From positions 1,426,001 to 1,490,000 of the forward strand of contig DATGXK010000007.1 of assembly GCA_035299025.1 (NCBI GenBank): a stretch of DNA of 64,000 nucleotides. The letters are read 5' to 3'. The DNA is from Leadbetterella sp035299025 (GTDB lineage: Bacteria > Bacteroidota > Bacteroidia > Cytophagales > Spirosomataceae). Under the pieces are notes generated by a model. It worked only from the letters and a program-made list of their open reading frames with translations. It was not told the DNA's origin and made no database searches. A program made the translations under genes and the position numbers. Of this stretch, positions 9,538-18,640 are shown piece by piece (within the stretch, counting starts at the first letter, position 1; the number at the start of each line of letters is the position of its first letter).

Positions 9538-10527
9538 TTATTCTTCGTCCAATTTATATTTCGCAACATCCATTCCGAAATGCAATTGCTTGTCGGCAAT
9601 CAGTTGCTCCAATTCAGTAAGCGACTTTTTACCAAAGTTTCTGAACTTCATCATGTCCGCAACCTCCAATCTAGCCAAATCTCCCAATGTACGAATATCG
9701 GCAGATTTAAGACAGTTGTAGGCCCTTACAGACAAATCAAGGTCCTGTAATGATGTTTTAAGAAGTTTTCTCATATGCAAGAACTCTTCATCCACCATAT
9801 TATCTTCTTCATCCTTCTTAGAATCGAACACCATGTTCTCATCAGTGAATTTCAAGAAGTGCTGAATCAATATATGAGAAGCTTCTTGTAAAGCCTTCTC
9901 AGGATGGATAGAACCATCCGTTTTGATCTCAATTAAAAGTTTCTCGTAGTCAGTTCTTTGCTCAACACGGGTGTTTTCAACACTGAACTTAACGTTTTTT
10001 ATAGGTGTATAAATCGAGTCAATTGAAATAAATCCAATTGGAAGGTCATTGGCCTTGTGCTCCTCACTTGGCACATAACCTCTACCTTTATCCACGATAA
10101 TCTCAAATTCCAACTCCTTTTTAGAATCTAAACGAGCGATAACTAAGTCAGGATTGAGAACCTCAAAACAAGAAGAGAACTTACTGATTTCACCAGCAGT
10201 TAACTCACTTTGATTTTTTACTTTTACGGTGATTTTATTATCTACAAAATCCGAAATTTTCTTGAATCTCACTTGTTTCAGATTCAAAATAATTTCAGTT
10301 ACATCATCCACAACACCTTCAATTGATGAAAACTCATGAAGAACACCAGGAAATCTTACCGATGTAATTGCGAAACCTTCTAATGAAGACAACAATATAC
10401 GACGAAGAGCATTACCGATGGTTACTCCATATCCTCTTTCGAGTGGTTTAAACTCAAAAAAACCATGAAAGTCGTCTGCTTTTTCCATTACGACTTTGTC
10501 GGGCATTTGAAATGCTAAAATTGACAT
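9538..10527 (-). CDS. rpoA: RNA polymerase alpha subunit
   Basis: Alpha subunit scaffold of RNA polymerase, 329 residues. The N-terminal dimerisation domain contains GYGVTIGNALRRILLSSLEG, and the C-terminal domain (about 250-310) contains LDLSVRAYNCLKSADIRTL and the FGKKSLTELE helix. It lies between rpsD and rplQ as in most bacteria. Two GC-rich hairpins precede its start codon. Confidence 0.98.
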   Translation of the reverse strand: MSILAFQMPDKVVMEKADDFHGFFEFKPLERGYGVTIGNALRRILLSSLEGFAITSVRFPGVLHEFSSIEGVVDDVTEIILNLKQVRFKKISDFVDNKITVKVKNQSELTAGEISKFSSCFEVLNPDLVIARLDSKKELEFEIIVDKGRGYVPSEEHKANDLPIGFISIDSIYTPIKNVKFSVENTRVEQRTDYEKLLIEIKTDGSIHPEKALQEASHILIQHFLKFTDENMVFDSKKDEEDNMVDEEFLHMRKLLKTSLQDLDLSVRAYNCLKSADIRTLGDLARLEVADMMKFRNFGKKSLTELEQLIADKQLHFGMDVAKYKLDEE

Positions 10528-10560
10528 ACTGTGCTGTATATTTTCGTTAACGAAATAATC

Positions 10561-10575
10561 GCGGGATTATCCCGC
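10561..10575 (-). promoter_or_regulatory. Hairpin 2 in the rpsD-rpoA spacer
   Basis: GCGGGA TTA TCCCGC, a perfect 6-bp GC-rich stem 34 nt upstream of the rpoA ATG. Its role is unknown; it may shield or process the mRNA or bind a regulator. Confidence 0.55.
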
Positions 10576-10589
10576 AATATATTAAAGAA

Positions 10590-10611
10590 ACCACCCCCGC
10601 AAAGGGGTGGT
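10590..10611 (-). promoter_or_regulatory. Hairpin 1 in the rpsD-rpoA spacer
   Basis: ACCACCCC / GGGGTGGT, a perfect 8-bp stem with a 6-nt loop, 9 nt after the rpsD stop. On the coding strand it is followed by a mixed T/A stretch, not a clean U-run, so it may be a partial attenuator or a 3'-end stabiliser. Confidence 0.55.
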
Positions 10612-10620
10612 ATGATATTA

Positions 10621-11226
10621 TTATTTGTTGTACAATTCGACAACTGCCTGATCGTTGAAATTCTCAGGAATCTGATCTCTGTCTGGGTAGTTTATAAAAA
10701 CACCAGCCAAATCAACTGAATTAAATTCAATCCAACCGTATTTCTTAGACGAATTAATACTTGTACTAGAAGTAATATTCTCCAAGGCCTTTGATTTCTC
10801 TCTTACTGCTACCGCCTGACCTGGTTTTACTAACAATGAAGGAATGTTTGTAATCTCTCCATCAACAACAATGTGTTTGTGTGCCACCAATTGTCTAGCT
10901 GCTCTTCTTGTAGGAGCTATACCCATACGGTAAACTACATTGTCTAATCTTGATTCACACAATTTAATCAAGTTAGCACCTGTTTGACCATCTTTAACGG
11001 CGGCCAAATGAAATATTCTAGCGAACTGACGCTCAAGCATACCGTAAGTATACTTTATTTTTTGCTTCTCCTGAAGCTGCAAAGCGTATTCTGATTTTTT
11101 ACCTCTTCTACCTCTACCGTGCTGACCTGGAGGATAGTTTTTCTTAGCCAATGCCTTGCTTGGCCCTAAGACTGCCTCTCCAAATTTTCTTGAAATCTTT
11201 GATTTCGGACCTGTGTATCTTGCCAT
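10621..11226 (-). CDS. rpsD: Ribosomal protein S4
   Basis: 16S rRNA-binding assembly initiator of the small subunit, 201 residues. It starts MARYTGPKSKISRKFGE and has the S4 RNA-binding domain (CESRLDNVVYRMGIAPTRRA). The N-terminal zinc cysteines are absent, so it is the C- form usual in Bacteroidota. S4 is the autoregulator of the alpha operon in some bacteria, which makes the hairpins just downstream worth noting. Confidence 0.97.
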   Translation of the reverse strand: MARYTGPKSKISRKFGEAVLGPSKALAKKNYPPGQHGRGRRGKKSEYALQLQEKQKIKYTYGMLERQFARIFHLAAVKDGQTGANLIKLCESRLDNVVYRMGIAPTRRAARQLVAHKHIVVDGEITNIPSLLVKPGQAVAVREKSKALENITSSTSINSSKKYGWIEFNSVDLAGVFINYPDRDQIPENFNDQAVVELYNK

Positions 11227-11294
11227 GTTTTAAAAATAAATTGTCAAATAATTAGCCCCAATGTCCAAACTAATATTTGTTAAAAATAAATAAA

Positions 11295-11690
11295 TTATAC
11301 TCTTCTTCTTTTTGGAGGTCTACATCCATTATGAGGAAGTGGAGTTATATCAAAAATGTTAACCACATCAATACCTACGCTTTGAACAGTTCTCATAGCA
11401 GATTCTCTACCAGAACCAGGTCCTTTCACGTAAATGTCAGCCTTTCTCATACCTAAATCATACGCCACTTGGCAACAGTTTTGAGCTGCCATTTGAGCTG
11501 CATAAGGAGTGTTCTTTTTAGAACCTCTGAATCCCATTTTACCAGCTGATGCCCATGAAATAACTTGTCCAGTACTGTTTGTAACCGAAATGATGATGTT
11601 GTTGAAAGAAGCTCTTACATGAACTTGTCCATAAGCCTCAACAACTACTACTCTTTTTTTTGCTTTGTCTTTTCTTTTAGCTTGTGCCAT
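11295..11690 (-). CDS. rpsK: Ribosomal protein S11
   Basis: Platform protein of the 30S subunit, 131 residues. It has the family core GQVISWASAGKMGFRGSKK and the conserved basic C-terminus HNGCRPPKRRRV. It lies between rpsM and rpsD as in other alpha operons. Confidence 0.97.
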   Translation of the reverse strand: MAQAKRKDKAKKRVVVVEAYGQVHVRASFNNIIISVTNSTGQVISWASAGKMGFRGSKKNTPYAAQMAAQNCCQVAYDLGMRKADIYVKGPGSGRESAMRTVQSVGIDVVNIFDITPLPHNGCRPPKRRRV

Positions 11691-11754
11691 TATTGATAGA
11701 AAAACTTAAATTAAGGCAGGAAAACTATATGCCTTCCTCTGATCCAATTAAATA

Positions 11755-12129
11755 TTATTTAGTTGCTTTTTTCTTGTTAGCGATAGTTTTACGCTTACCT
11801 TTTCTTGTTCTAGAATTGTTTTTGGTTCTTTGACCTCTCAAAGGTAAACCTTTTCTATGTCTCAAACCTCTGTAACAACCGATGTCCATCAAACGCTTAA
11901 TGCTAAGAGTAACTTCTGAACGCAAAGCACCTTCTACTTTGAATTCATTTGAAATAATAGCACGAATTGCGTTAGCTTCGTCGTCAGACCATTCCCCTGC
12001 TTTCTTATCAACAGAAATATTGGCTTGTCCTAAAATATTTTTTGCAGTACTGCGACCTATACCGTAAATATAGGTAAGAGAAATTTCACCTCTCTTTTTG
12101 TCCGGAATATCAACACCTGAGATCCTCAT
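11755..12129 (-). CDS. rpsM: Ribosomal protein S13
   Basis: 30S head protein that contacts the 50S subunit, 124 residues. The helix-two-turn-helix segment IYGIGRSTAKNIL and the basic tail RGQRTKNNSRTRKGKRK are clear. Downstream of rpmJ with a short spacer. Confidence 0.97.
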   Translation of the reverse strand: MRISGVDIPDKKRGEISLTYIYGIGRSTAKNILGQANISVDKKAGEWSDDEANAIRAIISNEFKVEGALRSEVTLSIKRLMDIGCYRGLRHRKGLPLRGQRTKNNSRTRKGKRKTIANKKKATK

Positions 12130-12134
12130 AAATA

Positions 12135-12251
12135 TTAACCTTGTCTTTGTTTAAATTTAGGATTTTTCTTATTAATTACGTAAATTTTACCCTTACGTCT
12201 GATAACTTTACAGTCCTCACTACGTTTTTTTACTGATGCTTTAACTTTCAT
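12135..12251 (-). CDS. rpmJ: Ribosomal protein L36
   Basis: 38-residue protein starting MKVKASVKKRSEDCKVIR and ending NPKFKQRQG. Of the four zinc ligands of the classical C+ form only Cys14 remains, so it is a C- type L36, as is common in this phylum. It sits between infA and rpsM, its usual place. Confidence 0.95.
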   Translation of the reverse strand: MKVKASVKKRSEDCKVIRRKGKIYVINKKNPKFKQRQG

Positions 12252-12278
12252 TTTATTTAATTAATATATTAAAACCGA

Positions 12279-12497
12279 TTATTTGTACCGGTAAGTAATT
12301 CTTGCTTTTGATAAATCGTATGGAGACATTTCGAGCTTCACCTTATCACCAGGTAAAATTCTGATATAATTCATCCTCATCTTTCCCGAAATATGAGCTA
12401 TTACCTCATGCTTGTTTTCCAGTTCTACTCTAAACATGGCATTAGATAAAGCCTCTACAATAACTCCATCAACTTGAATATTCGACTGCTTTGCCAT
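12279..12497 (-). CDS. infA: Translation initiation factor IF-1
   Basis: 72-residue OB-fold factor that binds the A site during initiation. The segments MAKQSNIQVDGVIVEALSN, HISGKMRMNYIRILPGDKV and ARITYRYK are diagnostic. It is 2 nt downstream of map. Confidence 0.97.
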   Translation of the reverse strand: MAKQSNIQVDGVIVEALSNAMFRVELENKHEVIAHISGKMRMNYIRILPGDKVKLEMSPYDLSKARITYRYK

Positions 12498-12499
12498 TC

Positions 12500-13303
12500 T
12501 TAAATTATCTCTAAGTTTCTACTCTTCAAAACCTGTTCTATAAATTCGAAAGTAGTCAAAATCTCATAACCACTTTTAGTAACCAACACCGTGTGCTCAA
12601 AATGTGCAGCTGGCTTTCTATCTTCAGTTCTGATTGTCCAATTATCATTCTCCTGAACTACAAAACGTTTACCTTCTGTAATCATTGGCTCGATAGCTAT
12701 CACCATTCCAGCCTGAAGTTTAGGACCGTTACCTCTTTTTCCAAAGTTAGGAACTTCTGGTGCCTCATGCAAATATTTACCAACACCATGACCCACTAAC
12801 TCCCTTACTACACCGTAACCCAAAGATTCAGTAAAACTCTGTATACCATAACTGATATCACCAATTCTATTACCAGGTTTTACCAATGTAATTCCCTTCA
12901 TAAGTGATTCCTTTGTATCAATTAAGAGCTTTCTAGTAGTATCACTTACCTTGCCAACCATATAGGTGTAAGCACTATCTGCGTGATAACCATTTTTATA
13001 AACTCCACAATCTATAGATACAATGTCTCCATCTTTCAATTCTCTAGTACTTGGCAAACCATGTACTACAACGTCATTTACAGAAATACAAAGTGTTGCT
13101 GGAAAACCGTTATAATTCTTGAAAGATGGCTTTCCACCATTATCCAATATATATTCTTCAGCTACCTTATCTAAATCCCGAGTCTTTACGCCTTCAGCTA
13201 CCAGCTTAGCTACTTCGGCATGAGCCTTTCCTAGAATGACTCCATTGTCTTTTATAACTTGAGCCTCTTCAGAACTTTTAAGGTAGATTACTCTTTTAGA
13301 CAT
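12500..13303 (-). CDS. map: Methionine aminopeptidase, type I
   Basis: Removes the initiator Met from nascent proteins. The 267-residue chain is a bare type Ia catalytic domain. Metal ligands are in SIDCGVYKNGYHADSAYT (two Asp), LVGHGVGKYLHEAP (His), AIEPMITEG (Glu) and HFEHTVLVT (Glu). It lies 5 nt downstream of secY, as in many spc-alpha clusters. Confidence 0.97.
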   Translation of the reverse strand: MSKRVIYLKSSEEAQVIKDNGVILGKAHAEVAKLVAEGVKTRDLDKVAEEYILDNGGKPSFKNYNGFPATLCISVNDVVVHGLPSTRELKDGDIVSIDCGVYKNGYHADSAYTYMVGKVSDTTRKLLIDTKESLMKGITLVKPGNRIGDISYGIQSFTESLGYGVVRELVGHGVGKYLHEAPEVPNFGKRGNGPKLQAGMVIAIEPMITEGKRFVVQENDNWTIRTEDRKPAAHFEHTVLVTKSGYEILTTFEFIEQVLKSRNLEII

Positions 13304-13308
13304 TCCTA

Positions 13309-14634
13309 TTAATTGCCAACAACAGCCGTCTGACGTCCTTCAATTCTACCCGACTCCATTAAGCCCTCATATTTTTTCATTAGTAGGTAACTTTCTACTT
13401 GCTGAAGTGTATCAAGAACAACACCTACCAAGATTAAAAGAGAAGTCCCTCCGAAGAAAGATGAAAACAATTGGGTCATACCAAATAAACTAGCAACAGC
13501 TGGAAATATGGCAATCATAGCCAATAAAATACTACCAGGTAAAGTTATTCTATCCAACACTTGAGCCACAAAATCTGAAGTTGGCTGACCAGGCTTAATT
13601 CCAGGAATAAAACCACCTCCTCTCTTCATGTCATCCGCAATCTGATTAGGATTGATAGAAATGGCAGTGTAAAAGAAAGTAAACGCAACAATCAATACCA
13701 AATAAAGTAGATTATACTGCCAAGACGTTGGGTCACTAAATATAGTATTTACAGTCTGAGCAAACTCACTTTTTTCTGCAAACAAAGAAGCAACAAAAGC
13801 TGGTATAAACATCAGAGCCTGTCCAAAAATAATAGGCATTACACCAGAAATATTCAATTTCAATGGCAAATACTGTCTTTGACCAGTTACTGTCTTGTTT
13901 CCAACAATCTGCTTAGCATATTGAACAGGAATTCTACGAACAGCCTGCGTCATTGCTACAGCAAAAATCACAACTAGAAACAAGGCCACTATTTCAATAA
14001 CAAAAAATAGTATCTGACCATTAGCGGCTCTAGCTTTTGCCTCGCCAATGATTGCACCAGGAAATCTCGAAACAATACCAATCATAATAATCATTGATAT
14101 ACCGTTACCTATACCCTTCTCTGTTATTCTTTCACCAAGCCACATACTCATCATTGTACCTGCTACCAACATTATTACTCCTGAGAAGTAAAAAAGTCCT
14201 TGCGAGATAGTAATTGCATCTGTAGGTATGGTTGTTTTAAGGTAAGTAAAACCCTGAGTAGCAGTTACCGCTATCGTTAACCAACGTGTTATTTGGTTCA
14301 ATTTTCGTCTACCCGATTCTCCCTCCTTTTGCAACTTCGAAAAATATGGAAGAGCAAGACCTAACAACTGTATAGCAATAGAAGCCGATATATAAGGCAT
14401 GATACCTAGAGCCATGATAGAAGCCTTACTAAAAGCACCACCCACAAGCGTATCCAACAATCCCAAAAGACCGTTACCGCTAGTCAAATCTTGCAACTTA
14501 GAAGGATCAACTCCAGGAAGCGAAACATAAGAACCTACTCTGAAGATTACTATAATCAATAAAGTAGCTAAGATTCTATTTCTTAGCTCCTCAATTGACC
14601 AGATGTTCTTAAATGTGCTTAGTAATTTTTTCAT
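13309..14634 (-). CDS. secY: Protein translocase subunit SecY
   Basis: Pore of the Sec translocon, 441 residues with about ten membrane segments. Recognised by VGSYVSLPGVDP near the N-terminus, GIMPYISASIAIQLL, the charged cytoplasmic loop QRQYLPLKLN, and GGGFIPGIKPGQPTSDF. Located between rplO and map. SecG of the same complex is encoded far away, at 43123-43497. Confidence 0.97.
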   Translation of the reverse strand: MKKLLSTFKNIWSIEELRNRILATLLIIVIFRVGSYVSLPGVDPSKLQDLTSGNGLLGLLDTLVGGAFSKASIMALGIMPYISASIAIQLLGLALPYFSKLQKEGESGRRKLNQITRWLTIAVTATQGFTYLKTTIPTDAITISQGLFYFSGVIMLVAGTMMSMWLGERITEKGIGNGISMIIMIGIVSRFPGAIIGEAKARAANGQILFFVIEIVALFLVVIFAVAMTQAVRRIPVQYAKQIVGNKTVTGQRQYLPLKLNISGVMPIIFGQALMFIPAFVASLFAEKSEFAQTVNTIFSDPTSWQYNLLYLVLIVAFTFFYTAISINPNQIADDMKRGGGFIPGIKPGQPTSDFVAQVLDRITLPGSILLAMIAIFPAVASLFGMTQLFSSFFGGTSLLILVGVVLDTLQQVESYLLMKKYEGLMESGRIEGRQTAVVGN

Positions 14635-14648
14635 AAAAATAGAATGAA

Positions 14649-15137
14649 TTATTCAGGTTGAACTCCTGCATTCGCATCAGCCGATGACTTCGAAACAACT
14701 GTAGCTGTTCCTCCTTGAGCCTCGATCGCAGCTATTGCCGATTTTGAAAAAGCATTTACGGTAACGTTAACCTTTGAAGTCAACTCACCTCTTCCCAAAA
14801 CCTTAATCAAATCAAACTTCGACATTAGACCGTGCTCTTTCAAAAACTGAAGATCTACACTGCTAACACCAGTTTTTTCAACCAAAGCCTGAATAGTGTC
14901 AAGGTTGATACCCTTGTATTCTACTCTATTTATATTGTTAAAACCAAATTTAGGCAAACGTCTTTGCAAAGGCATCTGACCACCTTCAAAACCTCTTTTC
15001 GAGCTAAAACCAGATCTCGACTTAGCACCCTTATGACCTCTTCTTGCAGTACCACCACCACCTGAACCTTGACCTCTACCTTGTCTTGTATTGTCTCTAA
15101 CAGATCCAGCAGAAGGTTGTAAAATTTCTAATTTCAT
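14649..15137 (-). CDS. rplO: Ribosomal protein L15
   Basis: 50S assembly protein, 162 residues, with the Gly/Arg-rich N-terminus GRGQGSGGGGTARRGHKG and the KRGFEGGQMPLQRRLPK signature. It is 14 nt upstream of secY. Confidence 0.97.
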   Translation of the reverse strand: MKLEILQPSAGSVRDNTRQGRGQGSGGGGTARRGHKGAKSRSGFSSKRGFEGGQMPLQRRLPKFGFNNINRVEYKGINLDTIQALVEKTGVSSVDLQFLKEHGLMSKFDLIKVLGRGELTSKVNVTVNAFSKSAIAAIEAQGGTATVVSKSSADANAGVQPE

Positions 15138-15184
15138 TATTTTTCTAATTTACGCAGTGCAACCACTACTCGGTTATCCCTTTA

Positions 15185-15364
15185 TTAACAATTTTCTACT
15201 CTAATCAAATGATTGACCTTTCTAATCATTCCCTCGATAGCCGGATTGGATTCAACTTCAACCGATCTACCAATTTTGGTCAAACCCAAAGCCTGCATTG
15301 TAAGCTTCTGCTTTTTAGGTCTTTCAATGACACTTTTTACTTGAGTAAGTTTTACTTTAGCCAT
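15185..15364 (-). CDS. rpmD: Ribosomal protein L30
   Basis: 59-residue protein reading MAKVKLTQVKSVIERPKKQ and LGLTKIGRSVEVESNPAI. It fills the gap between rpsE and rplO, its conserved position. Start ATG at 15364, stop TAA at 15187-15185. Confidence 0.95.
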   Translation of the reverse strand: MAKVKLTQVKSVIERPKKQKLTMQALGLTKIGRSVEVESNPAIEGMIRKVNHLIRVENC

Positions 15365-15387
15365 TACTAAAATTATTTAACCGGTTA

Positions 15388-15891
15388 TTAACCGTTGAAT
15401 ACTTTGTTTAATTTAATTCCTCTTTGAGAAGCTACCTCGTGCGGAGCTCTCATTTTAAGAAGTGCGTCCAAAGTGGCCTTCACAACGTTGTGAGGGTTAG
15501 AACTTCCTTTAGACTTTGCAAGTACATTATGAACACCAGCAGCCTCCAAAACAGCACGCATAGCACCACCAGCGATAACACCCGTACCAGGAGCAGCAGG
15601 CTTAACATACACAAAACCACCTGAAAACTTACCTTCCATTTCGTGAGGAACTGTTCCGTTAATAATAGGAACGTTTACCAAGTTCTTACGAGCATCTTCT
15701 ATTGCTTTCGAGATAGCGTCAGTAACCTCATTAGCTTTACCAAGCCCTTGACCTACGGCACCTTGTCCATCACCAAGAACAACTATTGCTGAAAAGCTAA
15801 ATCTACGACCTCCCTTTACAACCTTAGCAACCCTATTAATGGCCACAACTCTTTCTTTTAATTCTGATTCGTTTACTTTAATTGCTTTCAT
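15388..15891 (-). CDS. rpsE: Ribosomal protein S5
   Basis: 30S protein involved in decoding fidelity, 167 residues. The double-stranded RNA-binding N-domain (RVVAINRVAKVVKGGRRF) and the GTGVIAGGAMRAVLEAAG segment are typical. Confidence 0.97.
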   Translation of the reverse strand: MKAIKVNESELKERVVAINRVAKVVKGGRRFSFSAIVVLGDGQGAVGQGLGKANEVTDAISKAIEDARKNLVNVPIINGTVPHEMEGKFSGGFVYVKPAAPGTGVIAGGAMRAVLEAAGVHNVLAKSKGSSNPHNVVKATLDALLKMRAPHEVASQRGIKLNKVFNG

Positions 15892-15901
15892 TTAAATAGT
15901 A

Positions 15902-16249
15902 TTAAAAGTTAAGTCCTGCTTCTCTTGCGGCGTCTGCCAAAGCTTTAACATTTCCATGATATAAATAACCGCTACGATCAAATACACATGCAGAAAGACC
16001 AATTTCGGCTGCTTTCTTGGCAATGCTTGAACCAACTTGTTTTGAATTTTCTATATTCAAAGATTTAAGACCTAGTTCCATTGAAGAGGCAGCAGTCAAA
16101 GTTTTTCCAGCAATATCGTCAATTAATTGAGCGTAAATACCTGTATTGCTACGAAAAACCGATAACCTTGGTTTCTCAGGCGTACCTGAAACCTTTTTCC
16201 TAACTCTCCACTTTATTTTTTGTCTTCTTTCAGACTTAACACTAGACAT
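15902..16249 (-). CDS. rplR: Ribosomal protein L18
   Basis: 5S rRNA-binding protein, 115 residues, with KPRLSVFRSNTGIYAQLID and the C-terminal FDRSGYLYHGNVKALADAAR signature. Confidence 0.97.
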   Translation of the reverse strand: MSSVKSERRQKIKWRVRKKVSGTPEKPRLSVFRSNTGIYAQLIDDIAGKTLTAASSMELGLKSLNIENSKQVGSSIAKKAAEIGLSACVFDRSGYLYHGNVKALADAAREAGLNF

Positions 16250-16275
16250 ATATTATAAAGTTATAATTTTCTTAA

Positions 16276-16833
16276 TTATTTTTTACCAGCAGTTTTACCA
16301 GCCTTTCTTCTGATAACCTCACCTACAAACTTGATACCTTTACCTTTATATGGTTCAGACTTACGAAGCGATTTAATCTTGGCCGCAACCAAACCGATCA
16401 ATTGCTTATCTGTTCCCTCTAAAGTAATTATCGGGTTTTTACCCTTCTCCATTTTAGTTTCCACCTTCAATTCCGATGGAACAATCAAATAAATATTGTG
16501 AGAGTAACCCAAAGACATATCAATGATATTGCCGTTATTTGTGGCTTTGTAACCCACACCGACAAGCTCAAGCTCTTTTTTGTATCCCTCTGAAACACCA
16601 ACAATCAAATTACTAATCAAAGATCTGTAAAGACCATGTAAAGCTTTGTGTCTTTTTTGCTCAGATGGACGAGTTACGGTCAATACACCATCCTCTATAG
16701 CTAGACCCATATCTGAATCTATTTTCTGAGTAAGTGTACCCTTTGGACCTTTTGCCGTCACTAAATTATCAGAATCAACAGATACTGAAACTCCCGCTGG
16801 GATTGAAATTGGTTTTTTACCTATTCTAGACAT
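16276..16833 (-). CDS. rplF: Ribosomal protein L6
   Basis: 50S stalk-base protein, 185 residues, MSRIGKKPISIPAGV start with two L6 folds and the C-terminal EPYKGKGIKFVGEVIRRKAG signature. Confidence 0.97.
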   Translation of the reverse strand: MSRIGKKPISIPAGVSVSVDSDNLVTAKGPKGTLTQKIDSDMGLAIEDGVLTVTRPSEQKRHKALHGLYRSLISNLIVGVSEGYKKELELVGVGYKATNNGNIIDMSLGYSHNIYLIVPSELKVETKMEKGKNPIITLEGTDKQLIGLVAAKIKSLRKSEPYKGKGIKFVGEVIRRKAGKTAGKK

Positions 16834-16876
16834 TTTTAAACGTTTAAGGCTTCTTGGAAGAAGCGGTCAACAAAAA

Positions 16877-17278
16877 TTAATAAACATAACAAAGTACTTC
16901 GCCACCTACATTTAAGGTTCTAGCTTCTTTGTCAGTAACAACTCCTTTTGAAGTTGATAAGATAGCAATACCTAAGCCATTAAGCACTCTTGGAAGCTCT
17001 GTAGACTTAACATACTTTCTCAAACCTGGTTTTGAAACCCTCGAAAGATTTATGATTGCTGATTTCTTTGTAACTGGGTTATATTTCAAAGCAATTTTTA
17101 TAACTCCCTGAAGACCATCATCTTCGAACTTATAACTTGCAATATAACCTTTTTCATAAAGAAGAGCGGTAAGCTCTTTTTTAAGATTAGAAGCAGGAAT
17201 CTCTACGACTCTATGCCTCGCTTTAATAGCATTTCTGATTCTTGTAAGAAAATCTGCTATTGGATCCGTTGTAATCAT
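16877..17278 (-). CDS. rpsH: Ribosomal protein S8
   Basis: 30S assembly protein, 133 residues. The start MITTDPIADFLTRIRNA at 17278 fits the family; an in-frame ATG 39 nt upstream would add an unusual leader. The C-terminus shows STSKGVVTDKEA and a final VLCYVY. The 112-nt spacer to rpsN contains a possible internal promoter box. Confidence 0.96.
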   Translation of the reverse strand: MITTDPIADFLTRIRNAIKARHRVVEIPASNLKKELTALLYEKGYIASYKFEDDGLQGVIKIALKYNPVTKKSAIINLSRVSKPGLRKYVKSTELPRVLNGLGIAILSTSKGVVTDKEARTLNVGGEVLCYVY

Positions 17279-17355
17279 CTCTAAATTTAATATTTTTTTG
17301 GATACCTTAGCCAACATTAGACAGTATCACAGGCGTGACTTCTCTAACTGGGCTG

Positions 17356-17363
17356 CAAAGATA
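17356..17363 (-). promoter_or_regulatory. Possible internal -7 element before rpsH
   Basis: TATCTTTG on the minus strand fits TAnnTTTG, and the flank GGCTGCAAA is the same as at the rplC promoter. No well-spaced TTTG is seen upstream. The spacer is the longest inside this part of the cluster. Confidence 0.35.
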
Positions 17364-17390
17364 GTAATTCTAAATAAGAAAAAAAACTTT

Positions 17391-17660
17391 TTACCAAGAA
17401 GATTTGGTAACTCCAGGAATAAATCCTGAATTGGCCATCTCACGGAAAGTAACACGGTTGATACCAAACTTTCTCATGTATCCTTTGGGACGTCCTGTAA
17501 GTTTACATCTGTTGTGTAATCTAACTGGAGAAGAGTTTTTCGGAAGGGCATCTAGACCTTTCCAATCCTGAGCTTCCTTTAGGGCTGCTCTTTTAGTAGC
17601 AAATTTAGCTACCAATCTTTCTCTCTTTCTTTCCCTAGCTTTTATTGACTCTTTTGCCAT
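17391..17660 (-). CDS. rpsN: Ribosomal protein S14
   Basis: 30S head protein. The 89-residue long form lacks the CxxC zinc motifs (C- type) and has LHNRCKLTGRPKGYMRKFG and the final TKSSW. Confidence 0.97.
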   Translation of the reverse strand: MAKESIKARERKRERLVAKFATKRAALKEAQDWKGLDALPKNSSPVRLHNRCKLTGRPKGYMRKFGINRVTFREMANSGFIPGVTKSSW

Positions 17661-17676
17661 GTCTCTAAATTATTGC

Positions 17677-18228
17677 TTATTGTTTATTTTTATTCACAAA
17701 CGGCATACCCAATGCTTTCAAAAGCTCGTAGCTCTCTGCATCAGTTTTTGCAGTTGTTACAAATGTAATGTCCATACCTTGTATCTTATTGATTTTATCA
17801 ATAGATATCTCAGGGAAGATGATTTGCTCAGTAACACCGAAAGTATAGTTTCCTCTACCATCAAATCCTTTGTCGCTGATTCCTTGAAAATCTCTTACCC
17901 TTGGAAGTGCTACCGAAGTAAGACGATCCAAAAATTCATACATGATTTTAGATCTTAAAGTTACTTTCGCACCAATTGGCATACCTTCCCTCAATTTGAA
18001 GTTCGATACAGCCTTTTTAGAAATAGTAGGAACGGCCTTTTGACCTGCAATAATTGTTAACTCGTCAACACTATTGTCTACTAATTTCTTGTCGCCTGTA
18101 GCAGCACCAACACCTCTGTTGACTACTATCTTAAGCAACTTAGGAACCTGCATAATGGATTTATACTGATACTTCTCCATCAAAGCAGATACAATTTCTT
18201 TTTGATATTTTTCTCTTAACCTTGCCAT
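17677..18228 (-). CDS. rplE: Ribosomal protein L5
   Basis: 5S rRNA-binding protein of the central protuberance, 183 residues, with KIVVNRGVGAATGDKKLVD, KKAVSNFKLREGMPIG and the GMDITFVTTAKTD C-terminus. Confidence 0.97.
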   Translation of the reverse strand: MARLREKYQKEIVSALMEKYQYKSIMQVPKLLKIVVNRGVGAATGDKKLVDNSVDELTIIAGQKAVPTISKKAVSNFKLREGMPIGAKVTLRSKIMYEFLDRLTSVALPRVRDFQGISDKGFDGRGNYTFGVTEQIIFPEISIDKINKIQGMDITFVTTAKTDAESYELLKALGMPFVNKNKQ

Positions 18229-18267
18229 TTTTATAAATTTAGTGGATTACCGACCCACTTTAAATTA

Positions 18268-18606
18268 TTAAATAAATTTACCTGATGCTTTAGAAAATCT
18301 TTGAAGTTTTCCAGCGTCATTTAATTTTCTACCAGTTCTAGTAGCCTTGCCAGTAGAAGGATCTACTACCAAAACGTTACTGATATGAATACTACCCTCA
18401 AGCTCCTTGATTTCGCCTTGAGGAGTTTGTGCGTTAGGTTTGATGTGTTTCTTGATCATGTTCACACCCTCAACCACTACACGGTTTTTCTTTACCAAAA
18501 CCTCAACAATTTTACCCTTTTTTCCTTTAGAGTTACCAGCAATTACCTCAACAGTATCACCAGTTTTAACATGAAGCTTCGGTTGTTTGTTAAATTTCCT
18601 TTCCAT
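18268..18606 (-). CDS. rplX: Ribosomal protein L24
   Basis: 50S assembly initiator, 112 residues, with the KOW motif TGDTVEVIAGNSKGKKGKI and VEGVNMIKKHIKPN. Confidence 0.97.
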   Translation of the reverse strand: MERKFNKQPKLHVKTGDTVEVIAGNSKGKKGKIVEVLVKKNRVVVEGVNMIKKHIKPNAQTPQGEIKELEGSIHISNVLVVDPSTGKATRTGRKLNDAGKLQRFSKASGKFI

Positions 18607-18640
18607 TGTAATAAATTAATTACGATATTTTTTTCAGCTA

